Shown here: positions 48,306 through 60,089 of the stretch, one piece after another
Numbering within the stretch: the first letter of the stretch is position 1
Layout: every line of letters starts with the position of its first letter
Translations under genes and position numbers: made by a program
Notes under the pieces: generated by a model
The model's database searches: none
What the model saw: the letters and a program-made list of their open reading frames with translations, nothing else
What the model was told of the DNA's origin: nothing
Assembly: GCA_005656395.1 (NCBI GenBank)
Contig: SRSI01000052.1
Location: forward strand, 186,001 to 250,000
DNA: 64,000 nucleotides
Direction of reading: 5' to 3'
Origin: Strongyloides papillosus
Lineage: Eukaryota; Nematoda; Chromadorea; Rhabditida; Strongyloididae

Positions 48306-49211
48306 ATGACTATCAAAGATAGAAGTAAAGAATTCAACGATGTAAGTTTAAATTTTTTTGATATGTCTAAAATATTTAAGCTTAAAGTTATAAATAATCA
48401 ACGTGGAAGTGTAATAGTTATGGATGAAGAAGATGGTTTAAAATTATTCTTTGAATTTGTTGACAGAATAAGGGAAAAAATAAAAGAACTTGATAAAATT
48501 ATTAATAAATTAGATATTGCAAAAAATGATATTATCTGTGAAACGTATTGTAATAGAGAAATTTACACAAATGTAATAAATTTAGTTAAAGATTTTGATA
48601 AAAACGTCCAAATAATTAGAAAAGAACTTAAAAGTATGGAAGAACAAATTAAGTATGATGAAAATTACCCAAACGGTGTTCTTCCAACATTTCAAAAAAT
48701 TAGGAAAATTCACCTTAAACATTTAGTAGTGCGTTTCCAAGAAATAATAGTTAAATATAATCATTCACAAGAGGAATACAAAAATTGTTGTAAAGAAAGA
48801 ATATCGCGAACTCTTTCATTAGAAGGATATAGTGTTAATGAAGAGCAATTAGATGAAATGGTTGAGAATGGATTATTTAATGTTTACACGAATAATATTA
48901 ATATTGGCTTACAATTTATTGAAGATGTTCAAAGTCGCCATAAAGAAATTATAAAACTTGAAAAAAGTATTGTAAAATTAATGAATCTTTTCCAGGATAT
49001 ACTTTTCATAGTAGATTCACAAGGTGAAGTAATTGATAGAATTGAAGAAAATATTGAACTTGCGGAAGCTAAAGTGTTTCAAGCAAGAAAATATGCTATT
49101 TTAGCATCCCGACAAAAGAAGCGCCTTTTGAAAGCGCAAATGTTTTGCGGATCATTATGCATTTTTTTAATTTTAATAACGGCTTTACTTTTATATTCAT
49201 ACTTAAAATAA
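48306..49211 (+). CDS. Plasma-membrane-type syntaxin (Qa-SNARE)
   Basis: A single exon of 301 residues. Syntaxins of the 1-4 group drive fusion of secretory vesicles with the plasma membrane. An N-terminal Habc three-helix region spans about residues 40-170 (FFEFVDRIREKIKELDKIIN). The SNARE motif runs from about 212 to 260, with the ionic-layer Gln at residue 239 in VDSQGEVIDRIEENI. All hydrophobic layers through +8 can be placed. A basic linker (RQKKRLLKAQ) and a C-terminal membrane anchor ending LLLYSYLK follow. It is of the syntaxin-1/2/3/4 group rather than syntaxin-5; C. elegans has unc-64 and syx-2, -3 and -4 here, and I cannot choose. It lies 396 nt downstream of uso-1 on the same strand, with no sign of co-transcription. 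Confidence 0.88.
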   Translation: MTIKDRSKEFNDVSLNFFDMSKIFKLKVINNQRGSVIVMDEEDGLKLFFEFVDRIREKIKELDKIINKLDIAKNDIICETYCNREIYTNVINLVKDFDKNVQIIRKELKSMEEQIKYDENYPNGVLPTFQKIRKIHLKHLVVRFQEIIVKYNHSQEEYKNCCKERISRTLSLEGYSVNEEQLDEMVENGLFNVYTNNINIGLQFIEDVQSRHKEIIKLEKSIVKLMNLFQDILFIVDSQGEVIDRIEENIELAEAKVFQARKYAILASRQKKRLLKAQMFCGSLCIFLILITALLLYSYLK

Positions 49212-49350
49212 ATTTTAATTTTTATATACTACGCTTCTATATAAAATTATGCCTTCAAGCCATGTTTAAAATAACTTTAATTTATGAAAATTGATATCAC
49301 AATAAAAGATTTGAACTTTAAATTACCTAATTCCTTAAGGTATGTAGTTA

Positions 49351-49366
49351 AGATAAACAAGATAAG
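49351..49366 (+). promoter_or_regulatory. Paired GATA sites upstream of the GATA-factor gene
   Basis: AGATAA at 49351-49356 and AGATAAG at 49360-49366 lie 27-42 nt upstream of the start codon of the gene encoding a GATA-type zinc finger. Both fit WGATAR. Autoregulation is an inference, and GATAA words are frequent in A+T-rich DNA. Confidence 0.3.
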
Positions 49367-49392
49367 AGTAAATAAAATGCCGAAATTGACAA

Positions 49393-50319
49393 ATGTCATA
49401 TAAATATAAGGACAATTTTTTTGATTATTATAATCTTCATCTAATCAAATTATTACATAATATGTATAAATCACCTATTTTGAATCATATTCACCATAAT
49501 TTGGAAATGCCATCATATTCTACAATGACTTACAATTCGAATGTATTAAATTATCAACCAAATATTTCATTTATTCCATATAATGCTAATGTTAATTATT
49601 TTAATGAATATATTCCTGAATCAAATAATCTTTCTATGGCGATTCCTGTAAGTAATAATAAAGTTACTGATAATCATAAATCCGAACTAATTATTCCTTC
49701 CTCGCCTTCAACTATCGAAAATTCCACACCACCAACATATTCACCGGCTAATGAAACATTTCCTGTACACTTATCTACTTCTCCTGAACACTTCTCAAAT
49801 TCTTCCCAACGATATGATATACATTACGAAAGTAATCATACAAATTATTCATCTATACCATACAGTACAACTTTTCACCAACAATATCATGTACCAATTC
49901 AAATATCTGGGACCCAAAATTTACAAAAATATACAAATGAAATAGTTTCAAATACACAGTATCAATATCAATCAATTCCTATAAAAGATAAGGAAGAATT
50001 TAAACGAAGACCATATACAAAGCATAATCGAATGTCGATTCATGCAAATAGTGTTTGCTGTAATTGTGGAACAACTAAAACTACATTATGGAGAAGAAGT
50101 GAGAGTGGTGAACCTGAATGTAATCCTTGTAATCTTTATTTTCGAGCCAATCGTAAACCACGTCCTCAACATTTAATGAAAAAGACAATTTTAAGGAGAG
50201 CTAGAAGAAGACCTGCTGTCAAAAGTTTCACCAATAATCAAAATATCTCAAGTGAAAGCATTCATGATCAGCCCCTCCCTAATGAATTTACTGAATATTT
50301 CCCATCATTTCAAGCTTAA
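49393..50319 (+). CDS. Single-finger GATA transcription factor, ELT-3-like
   Basis: A single exon of 308 residues. The first 200 residues are Asn/Ser/Tyr/Pro-rich and probably form an activation region. One GATA zinc finger occupies about residues 222-246 (C222-x2-C225, 17 residues, C243-x2-C246) with NCGTTKTTLWRRSESGEPEC as its core. A basic C-terminal extension follows: NRKPRPQHLMKKTILRRARR. The CNLYFR after the last Cys pair resembles C. elegans ELT-3 (hypodermal fate) more than ELT-2 or END-1, whose finger reads CNACGLY. Here the invariant-looking Ala of CNAC is Pro. The start could also be the later ATG at residue 24. Binding to WGATAR sites is family knowledge; the tissue role is inference. 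Confidence 0.8.
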   Translation: MSYKYKDNFFDYYNLHLIKLLHNMYKSPILNHIHHNLEMPSYSTMTYNSNVLNYQPNISFIPYNANVNYFNEYIPESNNLSMAIPVSNNKVTDNHKSELIIPSSPSTIENSTPPTYSPANETFPVHLSTSPEHFSNSSQRYDIHYESNHTNYSSIPYSTTFHQQYHVPIQISGTQNLQKYTNEIVSNTQYQYQSIPIKDKEEFKRRPYTKHNRMSIHANSVCCNCGTTKTTLWRRSESGEPECNPCNLYFRANRKPRPQHLMKKTILRRARRRPAVKSFTNNQNISSESIHDQPLPNEFTEYFPSFQA

Positions 50320-51113
50320 ATTTTTATAATTATTATTACAATTTTCCAATGAAATAAATATCTTCGAAAATATTTACATCCTAAAACTTTGTAATATTAC
50401 TTCCAAAACTATCTAAAAGAATCCACACACTTATACATCCATTCTAAAAATTTATTGTTGGTAAATTTTTAATGAACTATAAATTATTAATAAAACAATT
50501 TTAAAGTTCCTATTTTGAATTTTATCACACAGTAAACTTTTTGACGAGCTTTGTTTTTTAAAGATAAAGTAATAATTATATCTATGGTATTTTAGATGTA
50601 CGGAAACAAATAAAAACCTAAATTTTTGTTGAAGAATAATTTAACAAAATAGACTTTTAAAACCATAATTAAAATGAAAAATTACTAAAAAATGGCATGT
50701 TATATGTGGAAAAAAATTCCAATTGTGAACATAAAATACTTCCAATTCAACAACATATATCTATAGTAAAGAAAATAAAACAATTGTTACTGACTGAAAT
50801 TAAATAAAGAAAATGTATAAAAATTTTAACACACAAAAAATAATATAGAAAGGAATCCTTTCAACATTAATATTAATTTTCTTATTTGTTTACAAATGTA
50901 TTATAAAAAATAATTCCAAGTGAACAAATAAAATTCATAATGAAAGAGATAATCACAAATTTTAAGAAGTTGAAATATTCTATACTTATACATTATTATC
51001 AAATTTATGCTATTTTTAATTAACTGTAACTTTCTTAGTTGTATACTTAAACGTTAAGACGAGAAAATGTTGTCATTTACCTAGTAAACATAAATTGATA
51101 TTCCAAATATTTT
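50320..51113. other. Convergent intergenic region
   Basis: 794 nt between the stops of the GATA-factor gene and the TFPT-like gene. A+T-rich; only 3' UTR material is expected. Confidence 0.5.
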
Positions 51114-51928
51114 TTACTCAACATCTTCGTCTTTTAAAAAATCATTGAAATTGTCCATTGATGAGTCTACGTCAGACGTCTCATTGTGGCAATTTTGAGT
51201 ATCAATAGCCATCTTTTTTTCAGGTGGTTCACAATTTTCTTCGGTTTTTATATTACTGACATTCATATTGTTGTATATTAATTCTTGCCCTTCATGGAAG
51301 TTCATTTTGGATTCAATTTTTGTCGTAGAAGACGAATTGTATAAATTCCCTTTAACATAATCATTAACAACATGATCGGCTTCGTCATTTGTCATTTCTG
51401 AAACCGAGTCATCTTGCTTCTTTTTGCTTAATTCATTATGAGCATTTTTTCTTTTCCTATTAGACAATGCTGCAGCAATTTTACAATCTTTAACTACATT
51501 TCCTATAATTTCATCTAAACCAATGCATTCAACATCGTTATCGTCAATTTCTAAATATCCTTCTTGAAATTTATCGTTCAAACCACTAAGATAATTGCAC
51601 AGTACTCTTTTTAATCGTCGTAAATAGTTAATTTGTTTCTTAACATGGTAAACTCGATTTTTTAAAGAATAATTACTCTAAAAAATAATTTTTAACAATT
51701 AACAAAATAACATACCGCCAAAATTGTGCAATAAGTTTCCTTCAAAATCTTCATCTTCTTCATATAAACTTTTTCCTCAGATGATATCGCTAATTGATGA
51801 CTATTATCGAGACCAGATTCAACATAATTATCCAAAGAATAACCCTCTTCACAATCGAGGATATTGTCATCAGAAGTTAAATGCATATCATTTTCATAGG
51901 CATACTTTGTTTCCATTAGATCAGGCAT
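51114..51928 (-). CDS. Acidic nuclear-type protein, possibly INO80 subunit TFPT-like
   Basis: Exons 51928-51716 and 51677-51114, with a 38-nt intron and phase 0, encode 258 residues. The start MPDLMETKYAYENDMH is chosen as the first ATG in frame. Across the junction lies a helical segment, KMKILKETYCTILA then SNYSLKNRVYHVKKQINYLRR, followed by LKRVLCNYLSG. The order of a long helix, an asparagine, N-R-x-x-H/R-V-x-K and a basic stretch then LxxL resembles the TFPT/INO80F family of INO80 chromatin-remodelling subunits. The C-terminal half is acidic and Asn/Asp-rich with a basic patch (NRKRKNAHNELSKKKQ) that could be a nuclear localisation signal. The family call is tentative, resting on pattern only. 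Confidence 0.5.
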
Positions 51929-53459
51929 AATAATAATAGTCAAACTTAATATTGACTTATTTAACAGAGATTTAAGTAATAATACAATAAAAGTTGTTTA
52001 ATATAACTCAATCAGCTAACTAAAATTAAAAAATATAGAAAAATAGCAGGATAAATTATGTATGTGGAGGGGTAGTGATTAAAAAGACAACAAAGTGACT
52101 TTTTTCCAATGAAATAATTACTCGTTTTAAAGTTCACAACCTTACTAAGACAAGAAAATTAATGTATCACATATGATTAATTAAGAATATGGTCGTCGAT
52201 TGTACTCCATAACATCTTTCAATATGCCATTTTCTTCAGATCCTGATGTTTTGTGTTACAATAAGATGCTGAAATGAAATACTTGTTTACTTTTCTTTCT
52301 AAGGCGTGTATCATCTTCATTTTTTATGGCCATTATTTAGGGACCAATTAGAAAAACAGTCTTCCTTATTAATAAGTAATTAACGTAGCCATTGAATGAC
52401 TCTATCTTGGCAATTTTTATATGAGTTAAAAAATTGTAAATTAACATTCCCAAGTTAATTATGTAGTAAAACCACTACTATAGAGAAATACAATTTAGAG
52501 TTACTGTGGAGACAAACAAATTAGTCTAAATTTATTTATTATTCACTCTAGGGAACTACAGTTTAAAAAAATTATAAAATCTACTATATTAGGACGTGAC
52601 TGTGTCAAATACAAAAGAAGTATGAATATCTATTTAATGTAACTCTTTTTTACAGTAACTTTTGAAATAATCTTTTGTAATATGAAAAAAAACATCAAAA
52701 CACTATGAATAACTATACAACCATTTTATACAATTATAAATTATTAAGTAAAGCTAAACATTATGTTTTGTTGTTTGCTAGATAATGTAAGAATTCACCA
52801 AATAATAAGCTATTTTACTAGCATCCGTAGATCTATTGCTTATGTTCGACTCAATTTTGTTTAACATTTGCACTTTTTTATTCCTGTAAATGTTTTATTT
52901 GTTGTTTTAAACAAAGGGTTTTTTTTAGTGAATCTGAATTTAAAGTTGTTTCGTTTCCAATTGTCTTAAAAATAATTTCCTTATAGAATCATATTGTATG
53001 TCGTATATTCACAAACTAGTAAATATTTTTTAAAATGTCATAGAGTTGCGAAGAAATATTTGACATAACTTGTATTTTCATTATTCTTGTATCTTAAATT
53101 AGATTTTCATTCAAAAATAAAATTTTTAAAAGACACAGCTTTTGTCTAGATTTAAAAACAACCTAGGAAAAAAATGAGAATATTACAAAATCAGAATGGG
53201 AATTGTTGTATATAGTAGTTATAATTATTCAAAGATTCATACTCCAAATTTGTTTCTACTATAGTATTGAATTTATTAGAAATTTAATACTAAAATGTTA
53301 TTTTACAAGATAAGGTTTGTAAATAGTTTATATAAGTTAAAAATTATTTAAATTCGAATAAATATAATTGTGATTAGTGATAAAAAAAATTTACCAATAT
53401 TTATATCTTATAATCAAAATTCTATCATATTTTATGTAAAACACATTAAAATTAGAGAT
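51929..53459. other. Intergenic region
   Basis: 1.5 kb between the TFPT-like start and the myosin stop, both minus strand. No supported gene, RNA or repeat. It should hold the TFPT-like promoter and the myosin 3' UTR. Confidence 0.5.
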
Positions 53460-56400
53460 CTACTGTAATTCTTCAACATAATTTGCAGGAAACAGTCCTG
53501 TTTTACCTCCATTTCCCGGGCTATAATATATTATTAATTATAACAGTAGATGTAAACTTACAGTCTTCCTAACCACCATTGTGAAACATCTGTAAGAAAA
53601 AAAAAGGTTATTATAATAAATGGATGATTAACATACGTTTTTCAATTAGTTGAATTTTTTGACCAATTTCAAATGATAGTTCTGATGTATCTTGTGCTTC
53701 ATACGGATATAAAGCCTGAACATATGTTATTTTAGGCTTCGCTGCTATAACAGGTTTTGGTGGTTTAACCGGACGTTGCACTTCCTCTTTTCCAGAAGTA
53801 TTGGAAGCAGAAGAGTTGGAAATTGAATGAATATGAGTATAGGGTTTATCGTGATTATTTGTTTGACTTTTAATATTTTTATTAAAATCTCTACCATGAT
53901 TGTTAATGATATTTTTTTGCTCACGATTTGTTGCATTTGACATGGTTGGTTTTGTTGTGTTTGGTAGTCCTGATCCAACAGAAATAAGAACAGATTTCCC
54001 AGTAACTTTCATTGTAGCATTATCACGAAGTGTATTGTCTAAAGCAAAATTTATAATTCTTGTTCCTCCACCAACAAAGGTGAGTTTTTTTAGTTTGATT
54101 TCAAAATTGTGCTTGAATGTTAGTGGTAAATTTCTTCCATTCATTTTCTCTTTATATCTTTTTTCAATTGCAGTAATCATTTCCGTTTTTAACGGTGTTT
54201 CTAGTAAACTAGTGTAATTATTAGTTACTTGAATAATAATAAAATTATCTTGAAAAGGACTCAAACCAATATATTCCAGTTCGCCGTAAAGAATCCTTCT
54301 CTTTTCAACATTAACTAATTTACCTTTATTGATACCTTTTTTTTCTATTACTTTTCCAATTAAAATTATTTCTTTAGAGGTAACAAGCAAATCTAATTCG
54401 GAAGATTTAAATTTTCTATTATATTTTTTCAAAGTTGTAGCAAAATCAATCTTCTCTCTTCGGCCAACAAAAGTTTGCAATTCTGGCTTATATTCTAATC
54501 CAACATAATCGCCAATAAAATTCCTATTAATAGAGAATCTTCTTCTTTCTTTCTTCCCATACATTATATTACTAGCTTCTTCTTTCATCTTTAAATATCT
54601 TTTAGCTGCAGTAAATTTCTTTAAAGCCTTTTGAATAACCCTAGCATATTTGTCATATTTTCTTTCCCTCATTTCTTCTAACAAAAATAAACTTGCAGGA
54701 TTTTTTATAAAAATTTTATTTCTGCCCAATTGGAATTGATCATTTTCTAAACCACATGAGGTACAAATAATTTCACAGCCTTTCTTTATATCTCCATTCC
54801 ATTTTGGCCATGTTTGGGATGTTAATATAGCATATCGCCACAAAAATTTATCAAATCCATTTCTGTAAGCAAAACCTGCTCTTCTAACTCTTATGTTTTC
54901 TTTTAAACCAAGATATTGTACTTGGTGAAGAACTTTGTCACTTTCAAAATCTAAAGCTTTTTTAGATTCATTTGGTTTTATACATCGTACATAGTGTGGT
55001 GTACACTTCATCAGTGAGTCAACTAATTGTTTTGCCTGTGTTTTGATTTTTAGTGAAAAACTTGTAGGTTTTGCTTTTGCACCCGTTGATGAGACATCCT
55101 CTGGAAATAGAGATCTGAAAAATGGAATTTCAGACATTTGCATTAATTGAATTAAATCTTGATTTAATACATCTCTATTCCTTTCACAGAAACCATTTAC
55201 TTCATATCTAACATCTCCAGCATAATGTTTTACAATAAATGAATTTGCTCCTTCGACATAATGTGGGTGCTGTCTCATTTGGTCAGTAAGTTTGGTTAAA
55301 AATTTTTCATCAACACCTTCAGATTGTCCATGAACTTGAGAACAAATATCATCTAAAATAGACATTACACCAGGTGGGCGTTTTGATTCAATTAAATCAC
55401 ACACAACTTTATTATTAAAGTATTCAATAGGTGTCCAATGAATTCCTTCTGCAACATATTCTTCTTGTTCCCCTTTTAAAGTTAATTCAATAAAAATTTG
55501 TTGAAGCTTTTCATTCACAAAATTGATACAAAATTGTTCAAATCCATTATTATCAAATATTTCAAAACCATAAATATCTAAAATTCCAATTGAGGAAGAT
55601 GATCTTTTTACATCACTGACAACAAGTGCTTTATTTACAGATTGTACCAAGTAATCAAATAATCTTGAATACATTGCTTTTGACAAAGCATCTCTTGTAT
55701 GTTTAGCCTGTTCAACATTTAATGTTACCTTAATTTGTTCAGTCGTTTTTCCCCATTTTGATTCCATAATTCTTTGGGTAATTTTATTTTCAATTTCATC
55801 TAAAGGTAATCCAAGTAAAAAAGCTGGAAATTCTAAGTATTGTTGATTAATAACTTTGGCGTAATTATTTTCTTCAACAAATTCCATGTTACCGATGTGA
55901 AGAATAGCACTTAACAATTGTAAAATTTGCAATTGTGTTTCTGTTGGTATTCCAACTATTTCCATAGCTCTCATTGTTTCTTCAAATTCCTTTCTATCAT
56001 CTGTTCCCTCAATTTTTGAAAGGCCACTTTGATTAAGATAATTAAAATAATCAACATTAGTTATTCCAAAATTTCTTTTAATTTCATCATCACATCCATA
56101 TAAAAGTTGATAGAAAATGTGAAAATTACGTTCACCTTTAATTTGCCTTACAACACGACTTTTCTCTAGTAATAAATTAGTAATTTGTCCTCCAATTGGT
56201 TGTCCACTATCAAATAATATTTCAATGTACTTTCCAAAACGTGAGGAATTCCAATTTCTTAAAGTTGCACTATTTCCAAAAGCTTCTAATAATGGATTTG
56301 ATTGGAGTATGACATCTTTTACTTTTTGAACTTTTACTCCACCACCGGAAACTTTAGAAATATAGTTAATCAATTGTTTATTTATAAAGGTTTTTCCAGC

Positions 56401-56773
56401 TCCAGATTCACCTGAGATTATAACACATTGATGATTCTCTGAATCCATATTTCTATAGATATTATCAATTAAAGCGTATATATGAGGTGGATTTTCATAT
56501 ATATTTGCACCCTGATACATTTCAATTTCTTTATCAGTAAAAATACCCATATCTTTAAATGGATTAACCGATATTAGCACAGGTCCAATGTATGTAAATA
56601 TTGAATTTCCCCTTAGCCTTTTTTTTAAATTATCTACAATTCCTTGATCAGATAATGTAGTAAGGAGAACCATATCTTCCACTCCAACATTTTGAATATT
56701 TACTTTTGATTGCCAATGATAAGGCTTAAATTTTAAGTAAGTAAAATATAAATTTAAATTAGCCACTTACCAT
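53460..56773 (-). CDS. hum-1: Long-tailed class I myosin (MYO1E/F type) with TH1 and SH3 domains
   Basis: Four coding exons: 56773-56771 (only the ATG), 56724-53637, 53589-53562 (28 nt) and 53520-53460; phases match and give 1059 residues (human MYO1E 1108). The protein starts M-PYHWQSKVNIQN after the start-codon exon is spliced. The motor has the P-loop GESGAGKT (about 106-113), switch I NSSRFGKY and switch II DIYGFEIF. An acidic Glu sits at the TEDS position (TTEQIKVTLNVEQ), suggesting activity without heavy-chain phosphorylation. An IQ motif follows (YARVIQKALKKF), then a basic lipid-binding TH1 tail and a Pro-rich stretch (RPVKPPKPVIAAKPK). The SH3 (ALYPYEAQDTSELSFEIG) is completed only by exons 3-4: QWWLGRL, then GLFPANYVEEL. 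Such myosins link actin to membranes in endocytosis. C. elegans hum-1 is the likely counterpart. Confidence 0.9.
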
Positions 56774-59700
56774 TTTAATTTTTAGTAGTTAGAAATATTA
56801 ATGTAAATATGAAATCTAAAACTATTTGGGGTATTATTATATATAATATTTGTTATAATTTTGCCAGTTTACACAATGAAAAGTTTAAAGAATGTGTGCA
56901 TATAACTTTAATATAAAAAAAATTTATAAATTATACAAATATGAACGAAAAAAAAAGTGAATAGTGAACTAGTAAATCATTTAACAATACAATCTACATG
57001 CTTTTATTTAATATCTTAAATATACTATTAAAATAACACTTGAAATTGTAATCTATTTTTATATATAATTAAGACAAGAGAAAATTTAAAATAAGTTGTA
57101 AAAATATACAAAGAGAAAAATCAAGATTGTACTATATTAGCATCATCGAAATGTTTTGCAATGTAAATTTTAAATTGAGCTGTTATATTTGTTAAAAATT
57201 TATATGAATGAAATGTATATCTTTACATATTTAAGAAAAGTATACAAATAAAGTAATGAGATTCCATTTTAGTTAAATAATCATTACATATATTTATAAA
57301 TATATAGATAATTTTTATTTTGTAATAAAGTAATTTAAAAAATAGATAGGTAAAATAATATAATAAATATTATATTAATTAATATATAATGTTTGTTCAT
57401 ATCTATGTTAATATTTATTATTTGATACAAAATATTTCAGAAGACATTGATGATTTTATTTATTAAATGAATACAATACCCTCAAAGGTTTGCGCAACTT
57501 TACAATCTTTGTAGATATGGATGAAAGTGCGTTACAATAAAGAGAGGTATAGTATAGATTTTAAAGAATTAAATATTGCTGAAATATGCATACATTTTAT
57601 CATATTAATATTTAAAATGTTGAATGACCAGAAGAACAAGTTTTAATAAAGGTCATCTATACTTAATATTTTAAGACACAAACTTTAATAGAAATAATAT
57701 ATATTTTCTTTTTTTTTTAAATATAATCTTATTTTTAATAGTTAAGGGAAAAAAAATCACAGGAATTGATTACTAAAATAATGATAAAAGACAGATAATG
57801 ATGATTGTATGGTTAAATAGTATTTCACTATACCTTCATACAATACTAGAAATAAATAACCATTAACTATGAAAGTATGAATACATGCAAACACAGAATG
57901 AATCATTCTTATTTGTAATAAGAAAATAATAGTCACAAGTATATAGTATAATAATCATTAGTAATGACTCATTTTATTTCAAAAATAATTAGAAACATCA
58001 TGTAAATATTACCAAACAGATATTTTGTAAAAGTAAACTTTCACTAACGTTTTGCTATATATATTGAAAAAAATAAAAAAATATTTATGAATAACCTATC
58101 ATTACACAAATATTTAATTAAATTACCTAGACTTATGGAACAAGCAAAAAATATGGAAATTTATAATACTTTACATTAGTTTTAAAATGGTAAAAAAGGT
58201 ATGTAGTAAAATAAGAAAAGTGAACATCATTTGTTTAGTAAGACTAATCTTTTTTTTAAATCATAGTATTAGAAAATGATGACTAAGAATGTAATAATTA
58301 GCCTACTATATATTTATTATATTCTAAGTTTTTGTTTATATTTATTTTTAGACATTTATAGCAAATCAAACAAAATATTTAAAAAAAATGTTTAAAATAG
58401 AAGCATCTTATTTAAAATAAACCAAACTTTTTATTAACATATTTAAATTTTATAAAATTTAATTGATAACAAGCAGTTTTCAAATGAATAGTGCCATAAT
58501 AATGGTGGAAAATATTTTGCTTTTTAATATATTGTACAATAGTTATTTATTTCGGATTTGTTTAAAATCTACTAAATCTGAAAATTCTTCAAATCAATGG
58601 TAACTATGAAAAAAAAAACTGAAAACAAAAATATTTTCAAGAAAACTATTTATTTTGTATAAAAATGAAACAAGTGAGTCGTTATAAAAGATTTATATTA
58701 ACTTAGTACATTTTCATTTAAACAAAATATATTTATCGAAAAATAAATATGTAAATAATATCAATTTTTATGTTTCAGAATAATGTTTGAATAATCCAAT
58801 ATTTAAACAGGTTGGTTTTGTCCAACATAAAGATAAGCGGAAACCGGATACTATAAAAAAGTTGGAAAAGCAATATGTTGATCACTATTATCAGCTTGAA
58901 TGATAGTATTCCCCACGTTTTTTAATACTTGTTATAATAAGGTATTTATTATTGCTAATGATAATTATCTTATTCAATAAGTTTATTTCAACTATCATAT
59001 ACGAGAGGCTTTCATAAAATTTCTGGAAATTCTAAATAATTACAGATAATTAAAGATAGTTGCTATTAGGAAAATAAAAATAAACCTTACTGTTTATTGT
59101 AATCAAATTAAAAAAAAACTTCAACTTGTTGTCTGAGAAATTCAAATGTAAATTCATAGAAAAATAAATATTTGGATAAATTTTTGTTTAGGGGCCCCTT
59201 ATTAAAAACTAAATATAGCATTTAGTTTGTTTTAAGGTGGATATTTATAGTACTTAACCATAAATAGCAATATTTATAGTTAGTTTATATCATTTGAAAA
59301 ACTTTTTCTTGCAACATTCATTATTTTGCATAAATATCGGACAAAAATTATATTTAATTAAGCTGTAGTGATTAAATAAGGAACTAATGTATGGAATATT
59401 ATTTTGCATAATCACCTGACACAGTTGCAGCTATATATAATTGTAAAAACGAAAACATTTTTGTTGTAACTCAACTAAAGCAAAATTAAGACTGTTGATT
59501 GTACCTAAAGATTAATGTTAGGCTATTTTTTATAACTTAAAAAATTTTCTTTAATTTCTAAGTCCTTCAGTAATTTTATTAAATATGTATTAATATTTAA
59601 AAAACGGAAAAATTTTTTAATATGCTAAATTCCTCAATAATGCTTTTAATTATATATTAGCATTCAAAAAACTAAAAAAAACGAGAAAATTCAAGTTAAA

Positions 59701-60089
59701 AAAGAGTCCCATAAAAAATTGTTACAAATATTTTTATAGTTTGTTTTTTCGAATTATAAATATTTAACTCCATTCATACATTATTTTAATTTGTTTTAAA
59801 AATCAATCTAATCATTTTTTTAACATTTCAAAGAAAACATTTTCCAATTTAAAAGAATATTCTGTATGGTCAAGATAATTTTTTGTGACATTATTTCTGA
59901 AAAATAAACTATTCTCCAAATCAATTATTTTTAAGAAAAGCAGTACAATCGAATAAATTGTATGTTATTCCTTAAAAAATAATTTCAATTATAAATGTTG
60001 AATACATTCAAATTTGAATGCAATAATGACAGTTAGGCTTCACTATCTATATATTAGATTGCATTTATCTTGTTTTATGTTCTTTGACG
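56774..60089. other. Large A+T-rich divergent intergenic region
   Basis: 3.3 kb between the myosin and GDE1 starts. No open frame of note and no RNA gene recognised. One odd point is the 10-bp palindrome AGGGGCCCCT at 59190-59199, the most G+C-dense spot in the gap. Remote promoter elements for either gene could lie here. Confidence 0.5.

Noticed and set aside
48306..49211. Suspected shortening of the syntaxin SNARE motif.
   Set aside because: Placing layers from the ionic Gln (residue 239) shows every position through +8 present; the linker to the membrane helix is also of normal length.
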